A stretch of DNA of 64,000 nucleotides from Plantactinospora endophytica (GCF_016862915.1 NZ_BONW01000001.1:496001-560000); one strand, 5' to 3'; counted from the first letter of the stretch, positions 48,998-58,388 are shown. A program made the numbers and translations. Notes: a model not told the origin generated them from the sequence alone.

Positions 48998-49579
48998 TCA
49001 GTAGCCGGTGTCGTACGACGACGTCGGTTGGTTGGCCAACCAGACGAAGAAGATCACGATGCCGATGGTGGCGAGCACCGCGATGCCGGTGGAGATCCAG
49101 CCGACGATGATGCCGGCCTTGGCGAATCCCGCGCCGTTCTCGCCGCTTTCGCGGATCTGCTTGCTGGCGACGTGCCCCATGATCGCCCCGACCGCGCCGA
49201 GGTAGCCGCCGAGGCCGTACCCGCAGAGGCCGAGCGCACCCACGATGGCGACGACCATCGCGGCGATCGACAACCCGTTGGTCGACGGGCCCGGGGCGGC
49301 GACCGGGTAGCCGGTTGCCGGGTAACCGGCCGGGTAGCCCGGCGCCACCACCGGCTGGCCGCTGATCGGGTCGGTGCCGGCCGGGTAGGACTGGGTGGGG
49401 TAGCCCTGGTCGGCCGGGTATCCCGGCTGGTAGGGCTGGGCGGGAGCGGCGGTCTGCTGCACCGTCGGGTCCTGGTACATCGGCTGGTAGCCCGGATCCT
49501 GGTATCCCCCGGGCTGCGCCGGTGGTTGCGCCTGCCAGGACGGATCGCTGGAGTAGCCGCTCTGCTGGGGGTCGGTCAT
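48998..49579 (-). CDS. DUF4190 membrane protein (2)
   Basis: A 193-residue protein. Residues 1-100 are Tyr/Pro/Gln/Gly-rich with [12 protein letters not shown]-like repeats; then [20 protein letters not shown] and [20 protein letters not shown] form the two membrane helices. It lies 23 bases upstream of the first DUF4190 gene in the same orientation and is most likely a paralogue produced by duplication. Confidence 0.88.
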   Translation of the reverse strand: MTDPQQSGYSSDPSWQAQPPAQPGGYQDPGYQPMYQDPTVQQTAAPAQPYQPGYPADQGYPTQSYPAGTDPISGQPVVAPGYPAGYPATGYPVAAPGPSTNGLSIAAMVVAIVGALGLCGYGLGGYLGAVGAIMGHVASKQIRESGENGAGFAKAGIIVGWISTGIAVLATIGIVIFFVWLANQPTSSYDTGY

Positions 49580-49946
49580 TCGAGGTCTCTCACTTCGTCC
49601 GTTCGGGATGCGTCGCCAGGGTAGTCGCCGTCCGCCAGATCGGTGTCCCCATATCCGGCCCGCCGCCTCGGCCGCGACCCTCATACCGCGCCTGAGTACC
49701 TCAGGCAGCGCGGCCGGTCGGCCGGGCCACGGCGCTGCGGCGTTGCCCGTATCGCCTGGACCGGGCAGGATCGCGGGCATGGTATTCGACGCGCGCGCCG
49801 GGGACAGATCCGGTAATCGGCCTCGTCGGGACGCCACGCGCCCCGCGCTGGCCCGCCGGCCCCGTAACGGCTCGCAGGGCACCGTCTCGCAGAGCATCGA
49901 CCCGGACCGCAGCGGAGCGCCGGGCGGTGACGTCGAGCCGGTGACA

Positions 49947-50702
49947 ATGCGCCTGGACGGCCGGGTCGCGCTGGTCACCGGTGCCGGCAGTCCGGACGGG
50001 ATCGGGTACGCCACCGCGCGGCGGCTCTGCGCCCTCGGTGCCCGGGTGGCGATCGTCTCGACCACCCGACGCATCCACGACCGGGCGACCGAGTTGGGCG
50101 CGACCGGATTCGTCGCCGACCTCACCGACGAGGCCGAGGTTGGCGCGCTGGCGGACGCCATCGTCGAGCAGCTCGGCGAGGTGGAGGTGCTGGTCAACAA
50201 CGCCGGGCTGGCGAGCCGGGCGAGTCCTGAGGTGCTCCGGCCGGTCGGCCAGTTGAGCTACGACGAGTGGCACCGGGAGATCGAACGCAACCTGAGCACC
50301 GCGTTCCTGTGCAGCCGGGCGTTCAGCGGCGGCATGGCCGAACGGGGTTGGGGCCGGATCGTCAACCTCGCCGCCACCGCCGGCCCGGTCAACGCCCTGC
50401 CCACCGAGGCGGCGTACGCGGCGGCGAAGGCGGGTGTGGTCGGGCTGACCCGGGCGCTGGCGATGGAGATGATCGCCGACGGGGTGACCGTCAACGCGGT
50501 GGCGCCGGGCACCATCTACACGGCCGCGTCCACCATGGCCGAGCTGAAGCAGGGGCTCGGCACCCCGGTCGGCCGGCCCGGCACCCCGGACGAGGTCGCC
50601 GCCGCGATCGCCTTCCTGTGCTCGCCGGCCGCCTCGTACATCACCGGTCAGATGCTGGTGGTCGATGGCGGCAACAGCGTGCGGGAGGCGGAGTACCGGT
50701 AG
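49947..50702 (+). CDS. Short-chain dehydrogenase/reductase
   Basis: A 251-residue Rossmann-fold oxidoreductase. The NAD(P) motif [14 protein letters not shown] (a slightly lengthened TGxxxGIG), NNAG near 88 and the catalytic YAAAK near 155 are present. The catalytic Ser region reads VNLAATAG, so the Ser is replaced by Ala or Thr. The end [11 protein letters not shown] is typical of FabG-like enzymes. Start is uncertain: ATG 49947 or GTG 49941; no strong ribosome site. Confidence 0.85.
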   Translation: MRLDGRVALVTGAGSPDGIGYATARRLCALGARVAIVSTTRRIHDRATELGATGFVADLTDEAEVGALADAIVEQLGEVEVLVNNAGLASRASPEVLRPVGQLSYDEWHREIERNLSTAFLCSRAFSGGMAERGWGRIVNLAATAGPVNALPTEAAYAAAKAGVVGLTRALAMEMIADGVTVNAVAPGTIYTAASTMAELKQGLGTPVGRPGTPDEVAAAIAFLCSPAASYITGQMLVVDGGNSVREAEYR

Positions 50703-50807
50703 CCCCGGACGCGCGTACCACCGACGGGTGGACGGTCGCGGTGGTGCTCCGACACCGCCGCGACCCCTCGCCCGCCCCGGTCGGCACCCGCCCCGCCCGA
50801 CCCGCGC

Positions 50808-51380
50808 TCAGTACGTGCCGCCGTCGCCCTCGGCGCCGGCCCAGCTCACCAGGGCCAGCCAGCCGCAGCAGCCGATCAGGTAGAGCGCGGTGAAGATGTA
50901 GCTGAGCACCAGTCCCCAGGTCGCCAACTGCCCGCCCTGCTCACCGGTACGCCGGATCTGTCGCCGGGCCAGGTGCCCGAGCACGATGCCGGCCGGCGCG
51001 AAGACGAAGGCGAAGACCAGCGACAGGATCGCCAGCACGTTGAATCCGGACTGCTGTCCGGGCTGACCGTAGTAACCGGGTTCGCCCTGGGAACCGGGCT
51101 GGCCCGGCTGTCCGTAGTAGCCGGGCTGGTCCTGGTAGCCGTACTGGCCGGGCTGCCCGTAGCCACTCTGGCCGTAGCCACTCTGGCCATAGCCACTCTG
51201 GCCGGGCTGGCCGTAGTAGTCGGGCTGTTCAGGCTGGCTTGGTTGGCCGGGCTGACCGCCGTGGTAGCCGGGCTGGTCGCCGTGGTAGCCGGGCTGGTCG
51301 GGCGGCCCGCCGGAGCCGGGCGGGGGCTGCGCCCGAGATCCTTCCGGATCCTGCGGCTCACCCGGCGCTGGGTAGCTCAT
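50808..51380 (-). CDS. DUF4190 membrane protein (3) with GYGQS repeats
   Basis: A 190-residue protein. The first 125 residues are Gly/Gln/Tyr/Pro-rich, with GYGQS pentapeptides (15-base DNA units around 51155-51205) resembling prion-like low-complexity sequence. Two membrane helices follow ([19 protein letters not shown] and [19 protein letters not shown]). GAGGAGGG precedes ATG 51380 by seven bases. It is not adjacent to the other two DUF4190 genes; the SDR lies between. Confidence 0.85.
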   Translation of the reverse strand: MSYPAPGEPQDPEGSRAQPPPGSGGPPDQPGYHGDQPGYHGGQPGQPSQPEQPDYYGQPGQSGYGQSGYGQSGYGQPGQYGYQDQPGYYGQPGQPGSQGEPGYYGQPGQQSGFNVLAILSLVFAFVFAPAGIVLGHLARRQIRRTGEQGGQLATWGLVLSYIFTALYLIGCCGWLALVSWAGAEGDGGTY

Positions 51381-51474
51381 AGCGTCGCCCTCCTCATCCG
51401 GGAACGCTACCGGCCGACGCCGTTCCGCACGGCAAATGTCCCGATCACGCACCCTGCGGTGGAGGGCCGACCGC

Positions 51475-51882
51475 TCAGGCTTGGCGGGACAGGCCGGCGG
51501 CGGCGCGTTCGATCACGAGGCAGCGGTCCTCGACGTAGTCGATGCCGGCCTCCTCGGCGATCCGCCGGGCCTCGGCCGAGACGATGCCGAGCTGCAACCA
51601 GACCGCCGGGGCGCCGATCGCGACCGCCTCGCGGACCACCTGCACGGCGTCCTCGGCCGGCCGGAACACGTCGACCAGGTCGACCGGATGCGGGATCTCG
51701 GCCAGCGAGCGGTAGACGGGCTCCCCGAAGAGTTCTCCCGCCTTCGGGTTGACCGGGATGATCCGCCAGCCGTACCGCTGCATCAGCAACGGGACGCTGT
51801 GTGCCGGCTTGCCGGGGTCGCGGGACGCCCCGACCACCGCGATCACTCCGGCCTCGGCCAGGATCTGCTGAGCGCTACGCAC
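51475..51882 (-). CDS. CoA-binding protein (YccU-like)
   Basis: A 135-residue CoA-binding Rossmann domain, as in succinyl-CoA synthetase alpha-like stand-alone proteins: [19 protein letters not shown] near 13-31, [20 protein letters not shown] and [18 protein letters not shown] (51889-51894, minus strand) lies six bases before GTG 51882, so a leaderless mRNA is likely. The physiological role is not established. Confidence 0.88.
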   Translation of the reverse strand: MRSAQQILAEAGVIAVVGASRDPGKPAHSVPLLMQRYGWRIIPVNPKAGELFGEPVYRSLAEIPHPVDLVDVFRPAEDAVQVVREAVAIGAPAVWLQLGIVSAEARRIAEEAGIDYVEDRCLVIERAAAGLSRQA

Positions 51883-51968
51883 CCCGCGACTGTAGCTCGC
51901 GTTCCGTGTGCTCGAATCTGCCGGAACTCGGGAGGCCGCAACGGCGGCACAGGGTGGTGGGGAGCCGG

Positions 51969-53504
51969 TCAGAGCAGGGTGAGCTGCTCGACGGCGGGCG
52001 CCGGGGCCGGCACCACCTGGCGGGTTTCGCCGGGCTCGGAGCGGTGCAGGCCGTGTCGCCGGGCCGCCATTCTGACCCGGGCCGTCAGCTCGCGCTGGTA
52101 TGCCTGGGGTAGGTAGGAGCCCCGGCCGAAGAGGGTGCGGTAGTGCGGTACGAGCTGCGGAAACTCCCTGGCCAGCCAGCCCGCGTACCACTCGCGGGCG
52201 CCGGGACGCAGGTGCAGCGGCAGTGGCGTGACACTCACCGCCCCGGCCTCGGCGATCGCGGCCACCGTGGCCTCGATCGACTCGTCGGTGTCGGTGAGGC
52301 CGGGCAGGATCGGCGCCATCAGTACCCCGACCGGAAAGCCGGCGTCGGTCAGCCGGCGTACGGCGTCGAGCCGGCGTCGCGGGCTGGGCGTACCGGACTC
52401 GACCGACCGCCACATCCGCTCGTCGACGAAGCCGATCGACATCGAGATGCCGACCCGGGTCACCGTGGCCGCCTCCTGGAGCAGCGGCAGGTCGCGCAGG
52501 ATCAGGGTGCCCTTGGTCAGGATGGAGAACGGGTTGGCGAAGTCACGCAGCGCCGCCAGGATCGACGGCATCAGTTGGTAGCGCCCCTCGGCCCGCTGGT
52601 AGCAGTCGACGTTGGTGCCCATCGCGATGTGCTCGCCCGACCACTTCGGTGCCGCCAGCTCGCGGCGGACCAGCTCGCCCGCGTTGACCTTGACGACCAC
52701 CTTGCTGTCGAAGTCACGGCCGGCGTCGAGGTCGAGATAGGTGTGCGTGCCCCGGGCGAAGCAGTTGTGGCTGACCACTCCGTTGGCGACGAAGTCGCCC
52801 GTGCCGGTGGTGATGTCGTAGAGCTGGAGTTCCCGGTCGAGTGGCTCGATCCGGCGGATCCGCAGCACCGCCCGGCCGCCGAGGACCGTCCCGTCGAGAC
52901 CACCGGCGGGCAGTTCGGCCGGACCGGGCGTGGCCCGGCCGGTGCCGACCAGACTGTCGGTGATCGCCAGATAGGGCCGGGGTGGCTCGCCCGGCAGCGC
53001 GCCGACGACGTGTTTCCAGCCGCGTGGGGTGAGGAAGCGGTGGTCGCCGCTGGCGGTCAGCTCGGTGCCGTCGGCCAGGGTGATCCGGTACGCGGGCTTC
53101 ACCGTCGACCAGTGCGCCAGCACCTCGGTCCGGACGTAACGCCGGTGGTTGCCCTGCGCGACCGTGCCGTAGATCTGGTCGCCGACCCGCAGCTCGGCCA
53201 GCGGCCGGGTGTGCCCGTCGGCGAGCAGGATCGCGGTGTCGCCGGCCAGGCAGTAGGCGCAGGCGTGGCTGCATCCGCGGTAGGGGTTGATCGTCCACTG
53301 GAACGGCACCCGGGAGGCGCCCGGCACCCGGTTGATGATCGACTTCGCGCGTACCTCGTAGAACGTCATGCCGGCGAAGCCGGGGGTGTCGAAGGTGCGG
53401 ACGGTCGCGCCGGGCAGCGCCAGCGGCAGGGGTGGAGCCGCTGGCGCTGCCCCCGGAGGGGTGCCGGTGTCGGGGGGAGCCGACAACAGGTTTTCCCAGC
53501 GCAT
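51969..53504 (-). CDS. Rv2578c-family radical SAM protein interrupted by an intein
   Basis: A 511-residue precursor. The host enzyme has the radical SAM CxxxCxxC motif Cys78, Cys82 and a third Cys; the intein (residues 85-247) begins exactly at the third Cys and the host resumes with Cys248 (CFARGTHTYLDLD). Splicing would leave a 348-residue enzyme with GCSHACAYC restored. Further host motifs are GTNVDCYQRAEG and ILTKGTLILRD. The family reduces SAM to a 5'-deoxyadenosyl radical; the substrate is unknown. ATG 53504 or 53513 are both possible starts. Confidence 0.9.
   Translation of the reverse strand: MRWENLLSAPPDTGTPPGAAPAAPPLPLALPGATVRTFDTPGFAGMTFYEVRAKSIINRVPGASRVPFQWTINPYRGCSHACAYCLAGDTAILLADGHTRPLAELRVGDQIYGTVAQGNHRRYVRTEVLAHWSTVKPAYRITLADGTELTASGDHRFLTPRGWKHVVGALPGEPPRPYLAITDSLVGTGRATPGPAELPAGGLDGTVLGGRAVLRIRRIEPLDRELQLYDITTGTGDFVANGVVSHNCFARGTHTYLDLDAGRDFDSKVVVKVNAGELVRRELAAPKWSGEHIAMGTNVDCYQRAEGRYQLMPSILAALRDFANPFSILTKGTLILRDLPLLQEAATVTRVGISMSIGFVDERMWRSVESGTPSPRRRLDAVRRLTDAGFPVGVLMAPILPGLTDTDESIEATVAAIAEAGAVSVTPLPLHLRPGAREWYAGWLAREFPQLVPHYRTLFGRGSYLPQAYQRELTARVRMAARRHGLHRSEPGETRQVVPAPAPAVEQLTLL
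52764..53252 (-). mobile_element. Mini-intein in the radical SAM gene
   Basis: A 163-residue in-frame insertion. Block A starts CLAGDTAILLADG (Cys1); block B has LTASGDHRFLT with the TxxH-type His; block F is LYDITTGTGDFVANG; block G ends VVSHN, with Asn as the last residue and Cys as the +1 residue. No homing endonuclease (LAGLIDADG) motifs fit between blocks B and F, where only about 60 residues remain. Nucleotides 53252-53250 encode Cys1 and 52766-52764 the Asn. Confidence 0.92.
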
Positions 53505-53614
53505 GGCCCTCATTCGAACATACGTACGAGACCGCGCGCAACCCGCCACGCCCGACGCCGACGGTTCGGCGACACCGGAGTACGGGAGTAGCGGAGTACC
53601 GGAAAGGTTTGTCG

Positions 53615-54643
53615 CTACCGATCGCCGGCCGGCGCGGCGCTGCTCTCCCGGCGGACCAGTTCGGCGGCGACGTGCTCGATCTGCGGCGTGTTCAGCGGCT
53701 CGGGAGGTTGCAGCGCCAGGGTCATCGCCCGGGCGCCCATGTCGGCCAGCGGCAGCCGGATCGTGGTGAGCGCGGGGGTCACGTCGCGGGCGATCGGCAT
53801 GTCGTCGAAGCCGATCACGCTGATCTGGCCGGGCACGTCGATGCCCCGGGAGCGCAGCAGCGAGAGTGCGCCGATCGCCATCGAGTCGTTCATCGCGGCG
53901 ATGGCGGTGAGTCCGGGCTGGGTGTCCAGCAGCGTGGCGGTGGCGCTGGCGCCGCCGGAGCGGTCGAAGTCGGCGTAGACGATCTGCCGGGGAGTGAGTT
54001 TCTGGCCGTGCTCCCGGGCGGCCCGGCGCAGCCCGGCGATCCGGTCGGTGGTGGTGGTGAGGTGTCGTGGCCCGGCCACCACGCCGATCCGGGTGTGCCC
54101 CAGGCCGTACAGTTCGGCGCCGACCAGGTGTCCGCCGGCCTCGTTGGCCGGGATCACCGCGTGCCCGGTGTGCTCGTGCCGGCCGATCACCGCCACGTGA
54201 CCGCCGGTGGACTGGTAGACCCGCAGCTTGGCGTCGAGGGTGTGGGTGAACTGCTCGTCGTGGTAGCCGGAGCCGGCCAGGATGATCGCGGCGGCCTGGT
54301 TGGCCCGGAGCAGTTCGACGTACTCCAGTTCCTTGTCCGGGTCGCGGTAGGTGTTGCAGATGATGACCAGCCGGCCGTGCTCGGTGGCGACGCGTTGCAG
54401 GCCCCGGGTGATCTCCGCGAAGTACGGGTCGGAGACGTCGTGCACGATCACCCCGACCGCGCTGCGGTGGTTGCGGGCGAGCTGCTGGGCGTGCGCGTTC
54501 GGGACGTACTGCAACTCCTCGACCGCCGCCAGCACCCGCTCGCGGAGCGCGTCCGTCACCGGCTTGGGGCTGCCGTTGATGATCCTGGACGCGGTGGCGG
54601 GTGACACGCCGGCCCGCCGCGCGACATCCGCCAGAGTGGCCAT
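53615..54643 (-). CDS. LacI-family transcriptional repressor
   Basis: A 342-residue regulator. The N-terminal helix-turn-helix and hinge are MATLADVARRAGVSPATASR, then LQYVPNAHAQQLA. The sugar-binding domain follows (VGVIVHDVSDPYFAEI, and AAMNDSMAIGAL, ISVIGFDDMPIA). It is divergent from the Gfo/Idh operon and the operator at 54811-54824 lies between; it probably represses that operon until a sugar is present. AAAGGA precedes ATG 54643. Confidence 0.93.
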   Translation of the reverse strand: MATLADVARRAGVSPATASRIINGSPKPVTDALRERVLAAVEELQYVPNAHAQQLARNHRSAVGVIVHDVSDPYFAEITRGLQRVATEHGRLVIICNTYRDPDKELEYVELLRANQAAAIILAGSGYHDEQFTHTLDAKLRVYQSTGGHVAVIGRHEHTGHAVIPANEAGGHLVGAELYGLGHTRIGVVAGPRHLTTTTDRIAGLRRAAREHGQKLTPRQIVYADFDRSGGASATATLLDTQPGLTAIAAMNDSMAIGALSLLRSRGIDVPGQISVIGFDDMPIARDVTPALTTIRLPLADMGARAMTLALQPPEPLNTPQIEHVAAELVRRESSAAPAGDR

Positions 54644-54775
54644 CGACCCGTCCTTTCACGGCCGCCGGGTGGCCGGTTGCAGGTGAGGATATCGCGGCGG
54701 GACTTCGGGCCATTCACGGCCGTCGCGGGCCGGGTGCCCGGGCGGCGGGAGATCACCTCTGGCGGTGGGAGGCTC

Positions 54776-54805
54776 TTGCCCGAATCGGAACGGAGTCGGT
54801 AGCGT
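54776..54805 (+). promoter_or_regulatory. Promoter of the Gfo/Idh sugar operon
   Basis: TTGCCC (54776-54781) and TAGCGT (54800-54805) with an 18-base spacer. Transcription would start just inside the LacI-type operator. Confidence 0.55.
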
Positions 54806-54810
54806 ACTCG

Positions 54811-54824
54811 GGAAAGCGCTTACC
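54811..54824. promoter_or_regulatory. LacI-family operator
   Basis: GGAAAGCGCTTACC is a near-perfect palindrome centred on the CG typical of LacI/GalR operators (one mismatched pair). It lies right after the -10 box and between the repressor and its likely target operon. Confidence 0.75.
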
Positions 54825-54942
54825 GACGTACGGCGTGCTCCACCGCGACCATCGCGCGCCAGGACGACCCCCACCGCACCACGTACCCCGCGCGCTCGAC
54901 GAGTGGCACCCGCGGATCAGCCAGCCTGAGGAGGCGACGTAC

Positions 54943-56121
54943 ATGGGACGCACCACGATCGGCATCGTGCTCAACGGTGTGACCGGCCGGATGGGCTACC
55001 GGCAGCACCTGGTCCGGTCACTGCTGGCCATCCGGGAACAGGGCGGGCTGCCGCTGCCCGACGGCCGCCGGCTCTGGCCCGAACCGATCCTGGTCGGCCG
55101 CAGCGAGGCGAAGCTCCAGGAGATCGCGCAGCGGCACGGGCTGACCGAGTGGACCACCGACCTGCCCGCCGCGCTGGCCCGCCCGGACGTGCAGATCTAC
55201 TTCGACTCGCAGGTCACCGCGCAGCGGGAGAAGGCGCTGAAGCTGGCCATCGAGGCAGGCAAGCACATCTACACCGAGAAGCCGACCGCCGAGGACCTCT
55301 CCGGGGCGATCGAGCTGGCCCGGCTCGCCGACGCGGCCGGCATCAAGCACGGCGTGGTGCAGGACAAACTCTTCCTGCCCGGCCTGCGCAAGCTCGACCG
55401 CCTCGTCAAGGGCGGCTTCTTCGGCCGGATCCTCTCGGTACGCGGCGAGTTCGGCTACTGGGTCTTCGAGGGCGACTGGCAGGCGGCGCAGCGGCCGTCC
55501 TGGAACTACCGGGCCGCCGACGGCGGTGGCATCACCGTCGACATGTTCCCGCACTGGCACTACGTGCTGGAGCAGATCTTCGGCCGGGTCGCGGCGGTGA
55601 CGGCGCACGTCACCACGCACATCCCCGAGCGCTGGGACGAGGCGGGCGAGCGCTACGACGCCACCGCCGACGACGCCGCGTACGGCATCTTCGAGATCGA
55701 GCGGCCGGGGCAGCCGGGCCGGATCGTGGCCCAGGTCAACTCCTCCTGGTCGGTCCGGGTCTACCGGGACGAGCTGGTCGAGTTCCAGGTCGACGGCACC
55801 GAGGGCAGCGCGGTCGCCGGGCTGCGCAACTGCCGGGTCCAGCACCGGGCGACCACCCCGAAGCCGGTGTGGAATCCGGACCTGCCGGCGACCGAGGACT
55901 TCCGGTCACAGTGGCAGGTGGTGCCGGACAACGAGGAGTTCGACAACGGGTTCAAGGCCCAGTGGGAGCTGTTCCTCCGGCACGTGGTGGTGGACGAGCC
56001 GTACGGCTGGGATCTGTGGGCGGGTGCGCGCGGCGTACAGCTCGCCGAGTTGGGGCTGGCCTCCGCCCGCGAGGGCCGGCGCATCGAGATCCCGGACCTC
56101 GACGGCGAGCAGACCAGGTGA
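54943..56121 (+). CDS. Gfo/Idh/MocA-family oxidoreductase
   Basis: A 392-residue NAD(P)-dependent dehydrogenase-like protein, probably acting on a sugar or inositol derivative. The N-terminal Rossmann part contains IGIVLNGVTGRMGYRQH, in place of the classic GxGxxG, and the family EKP motif (HIYTEKPTA) with its Lys is near residue 110. TGAGGAGG precedes the ATG by eight bases. The next gene overlaps in GTGA and encodes a sugar isomerase-like protein, so the two probably act in one catabolic route under LacI control. Confidence 0.88.
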   Translation: MGRTTIGIVLNGVTGRMGYRQHLVRSLLAIREQGGLPLPDGRRLWPEPILVGRSEAKLQEIAQRHGLTEWTTDLPAALARPDVQIYFDSQVTAQREKALKLAIEAGKHIYTEKPTAEDLSGAIELARLADAAGIKHGVVQDKLFLPGLRKLDRLVKGGFFGRILSVRGEFGYWVFEGDWQAAQRPSWNYRAADGGGITVDMFPHWHYVLEQIFGRVAAVTAHVTTHIPERWDEAGERYDATADDAAYGIFEIERPGQPGRIVAQVNSSWSVRVYRDELVEFQVDGTEGSAVAGLRNCRVQHRATTPKPVWNPDLPATEDFRSQWQVVPDNEEFDNGFKAQWELFLRHVVVDEPYGWDLWAGARGVQLAELGLASAREGRRIEIPDLDGEQTR

Positions 56122-56933
56122 GCGAGGTTCGGGCACGGTTCTCGTTCAACCAGGCCACCGCCAAGTACTGGCCGATTCCCGAGCTGGTCGCCGGCTGCCT
56201 GGCGGCCGGGGTGTCCCAGCTCGGGCTGTGGCGGGAGGAGACCCTTGAGCACGGTCTGGACAAGACCGCCACGCTGATGCGGGAGTCCGGGCTCGCGGTC
56301 ACCTCACTGTGCCGGGGCGGTTTCTTCCAGACCCCCGACTGGTACGACGAGAACCGCCGGGCGATCGACGAGGCCGCCACCCTCGGCGCGCCGGTGCTGG
56401 TGCTGGTCTCCGGCGGGTTGCCGGACGGCAGCCGGGACGTGGACGCGGCCCGGGCGCACGTCGGCGACGCCATCGGCGAGCTGGTGCCGCACGCCCGCGC
56501 CGCCGGGGTACGGCTGGCGATCGAGCCGCTGCACCCGATGTACTGCTCCGACCGCTGCGTGGTCTCCAGCCTCGGCCAGGCGCTGGACCTGGCCGCACCG
56601 CATCCCGTCGAGACGGTCGGGGTGGTGGTGGACACCTACCACATCTGGTGGGACGACCAGGTCTGGGCGCAGATCGCCAGGGCCGGCCGGGAGGAGCGGA
56701 TCGCCTGCTTCCAGGTCGCCGACTGGGCCACCCCGCTGCCCGAGGGGGTACTGCTCGGTCGGGCGCTGCCCGGGGACGGCTGCGTGGAACTGCGCCGGTT
56801 CCGGGAGGCGGTGGACGCCGCCGGCTACCGGGGGCCGATCGAGGTCGAGGTCTTCAACGCCGAGGTGTGGGCCCGGCCCGGGCCGGAGATCCTGGACCGC
56901 ACCCTGTCGGGTTACCTCGCCCACGTGGATTAG
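56118..56933 (+). CDS. Sugar phosphate isomerase/epimerase (AP-endonuclease-2-like TIM barrel)
   Basis: A 271-residue TIM-barrel of the xylose-isomerase-like/IolE-IolI family. Metal-binding candidates include LAIEPLHPMY, VVDTYHIWWD and IEVEVFNAE. It starts at GTG inside the previous stop (GTGA). It probably isomerises or epimerises the keto-sugar produced by the dehydrogenase; the exact substrate is unknown. Confidence 0.88.
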   Translation: MSEVRARFSFNQATAKYWPIPELVAGCLAAGVSQLGLWREETLEHGLDKTATLMRESGLAVTSLCRGGFFQTPDWYDENRRAIDEAATLGAPVLVLVSGGLPDGSRDVDAARAHVGDAIGELVPHARAAGVRLAIEPLHPMYCSDRCVVSSLGQALDLAAPHPVETVGVVVDTYHIWWDDQVWAQIARAGREERIACFQVADWATPLPEGVLLGRALPGDGCVELRRFREAVDAAGYRGPIEVEVFNAEVWARPGPEILDRTLSGYLAHVD

Positions 56934-56961
56934 CCGGCACCGTCGCACACGGGGGAGACTG

Positions 56962-57375
56962 GTGAACATGGACCAGCCCACCTTCGTGTACGACGGCGAC
57001 TGTGCCTTCTGCACCACCTGTGCCGAGTTCATCGGCCGGCGGATCCCGACCGGGGCCAGGGTGGTGCCCTGGCAGTTCGCCGACCTCGACGCGCTCGGGC
57101 TGACCGCCGCGCAGTGCGAGGAGGCGGTCTGGTGGGTCGGCACCGACGGCGTACGCGTCGCCGGCCCGGACGCGATCGCCCGGCTGCTCGGCGCGAGCCG
57201 CCCCGGTTGGCGGCTGCTCGGCGCCGGCCTGCGGCTGCCCCCGGTACGCCTGCTCGCCTGGCCAACGTACCGCTGGGTGGCCCGCAACCGGCACCGCCTG
57301 CCCGGTGGTACGGCCGCCTGCTCGCTGCCGCAGGCGACCCGGGACCGGCTCTACGGCACGACCGGCGACCGCTGA
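56962..57375 (+). CDS. DCC family thiol-disulfide oxidoreductase
   Basis: A 137-residue thioredoxin-like DUF393/DCC protein. The family motif is FVYDGDCAFCTTC at about 8-20, with the Asp-Gly-x-Cys-x-x-Cys redox centre. GGGGGAG precedes GTG 56962. Its 3' end overlaps the 3' end of the convergent HTTM gene by 25 bases. DCC proteins are often found beside HTTM proteins, and here too; they may form a disulfide or lipid-modifying unit (inference). Confidence 0.88.
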   Translation: MNMDQPTFVYDGDCAFCTTCAEFIGRRIPTGARVVPWQFADLDALGLTAAQCEEAVWWVGTDGVRVAGPDAIARLLGASRPGWRLLGAGLRLPPVRLLAWPTYRWVARNRHRLPGGTAACSLPQATRDRLYGTTGDR

Positions 57376-58388
57376 CCGGGCGGCCCGGCCGGCATCACTC
57401 CGGCGTCCGTCCGACTGTCCGGCCCGCCGGATCCGTCGCCCGGCCCGTGGCCCGGAAGTTCCGGCCCGCCGCCCTTCCCGGGCTGGCCGCCGGGTGCGCC
57501 CTCCGCTTCGCCGGGTGCACTCTCCGGCCCGCCGCGTCGGCCGGTCAGCCGGCGTAGCCGCTCGACCGGGCGGAGCCGCTCCAGCGCCAGGAAGCTGGTC
57601 ATCGCCACCAGGTGCGGGGCGAACGAGATGGTGATGGTGGCGACGGTGACCAGGTGGAACGAGTAGAAGAACGCCACCACGGCCTGCCGCCAGCGCGGTG
57701 ACACCACGAACACCACCGGGCTGAGCAGCTCGAACGCGATGATGCCGAACTGCGCCGCGATCAGCAGGTACGGCACCTGGGCGATCAGGTCGGCGAGTTC
57801 GGTGCCGCGCCGGATGATCGCCCGGGCCAGCACCGACCCGGTCATCCACTCCAGCCCGCCGAACCGCAGCTTGGCCCAGGCGGCCAGGAAGTAGGTGCAG
57901 ACCACGGCGATCTGGGTGACCCGCAGCGCCCAGCCGGCCGCCTCGCTCTCGGTCCGGTCGCCGTGCCGGGCCCGCCCGACGGTCGGCAGTACGGCCAGCG
58001 CGACCAGGAAGCCGAACCGGTCGTGGTCCACCTTCCCGTAGCTCATCGCGATGACCATCCACTCGAAATAGAGCAGGAATACGGTCCAGCCGAGCGCCCG
58101 GGGCGCCCGTCCGGTCGCGGCGGCGAGGGCGGCCAGCAGCAGCGCCCAGAAGAGCACGTTGACCAGCAGCGGCGTCGGGGTGGGCAGCGGCAGCAGCCGG
58201 CCGACGAAGAGTGGTTGGTACAGCTCGCCGGGGATGCTGGCCTTGTCGCGGATCCAGGGCGTGAAGAACAGCAGGTCCGCGGCGACGAAGAGGTAGACCA
58301 GGGTACGGAACGCAGCGACCCGCCCCAGCGGCACCGGCTCGGTCAGCCAGCCCGACACGGCGGCGCCGATCCGTCTCGACGTGCTCAC
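57351..58388 (-). CDS. HTTM (vitamin-K-dependent carboxylase-like) membrane protein
   Basis: A 345-residue polytopic membrane protein of the horizontally transferred transmembrane (HTTM) family. About seven hydrophobic segments lie between 25 and 265; PLGRVAAFRTLVYLFVAADLLFF and FAPHLVAMTSFLALERLRP are typical. The last 60 residues are a Gly/Pro-rich tail running into the DCC gene. The GTG start overlaps the stop of the upstream small gene in GTGA. Bacterial HTTM functions are mostly unknown. Confidence 0.83.
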   Translation of the reverse strand: MSTSRRIGAAVSGWLTEPVPLGRVAAFRTLVYLFVAADLLFFTPWIRDKASIPGELYQPLFVGRLLPLPTPTPLLVNVLFWALLLAALAAATGRAPRALGWTVFLLYFEWMVIAMSYGKVDHDRFGFLVALAVLPTVGRARHGDRTESEAAGWALRVTQIAVVCTYFLAAWAKLRFGGLEWMTGSVLARAIIRRGTELADLIAQVPYLLIAAQFGIIAFELLSPVVFVVSPRWRQAVVAFFYSFHLVTVATITISFAPHLVAMTSFLALERLRPVERLRRLTGRRGGPESAPGEAEGAPGGQPGKGGGPELPGHGPGDGSGGPDSRTDAGVMPAGPPGQRSPVVP

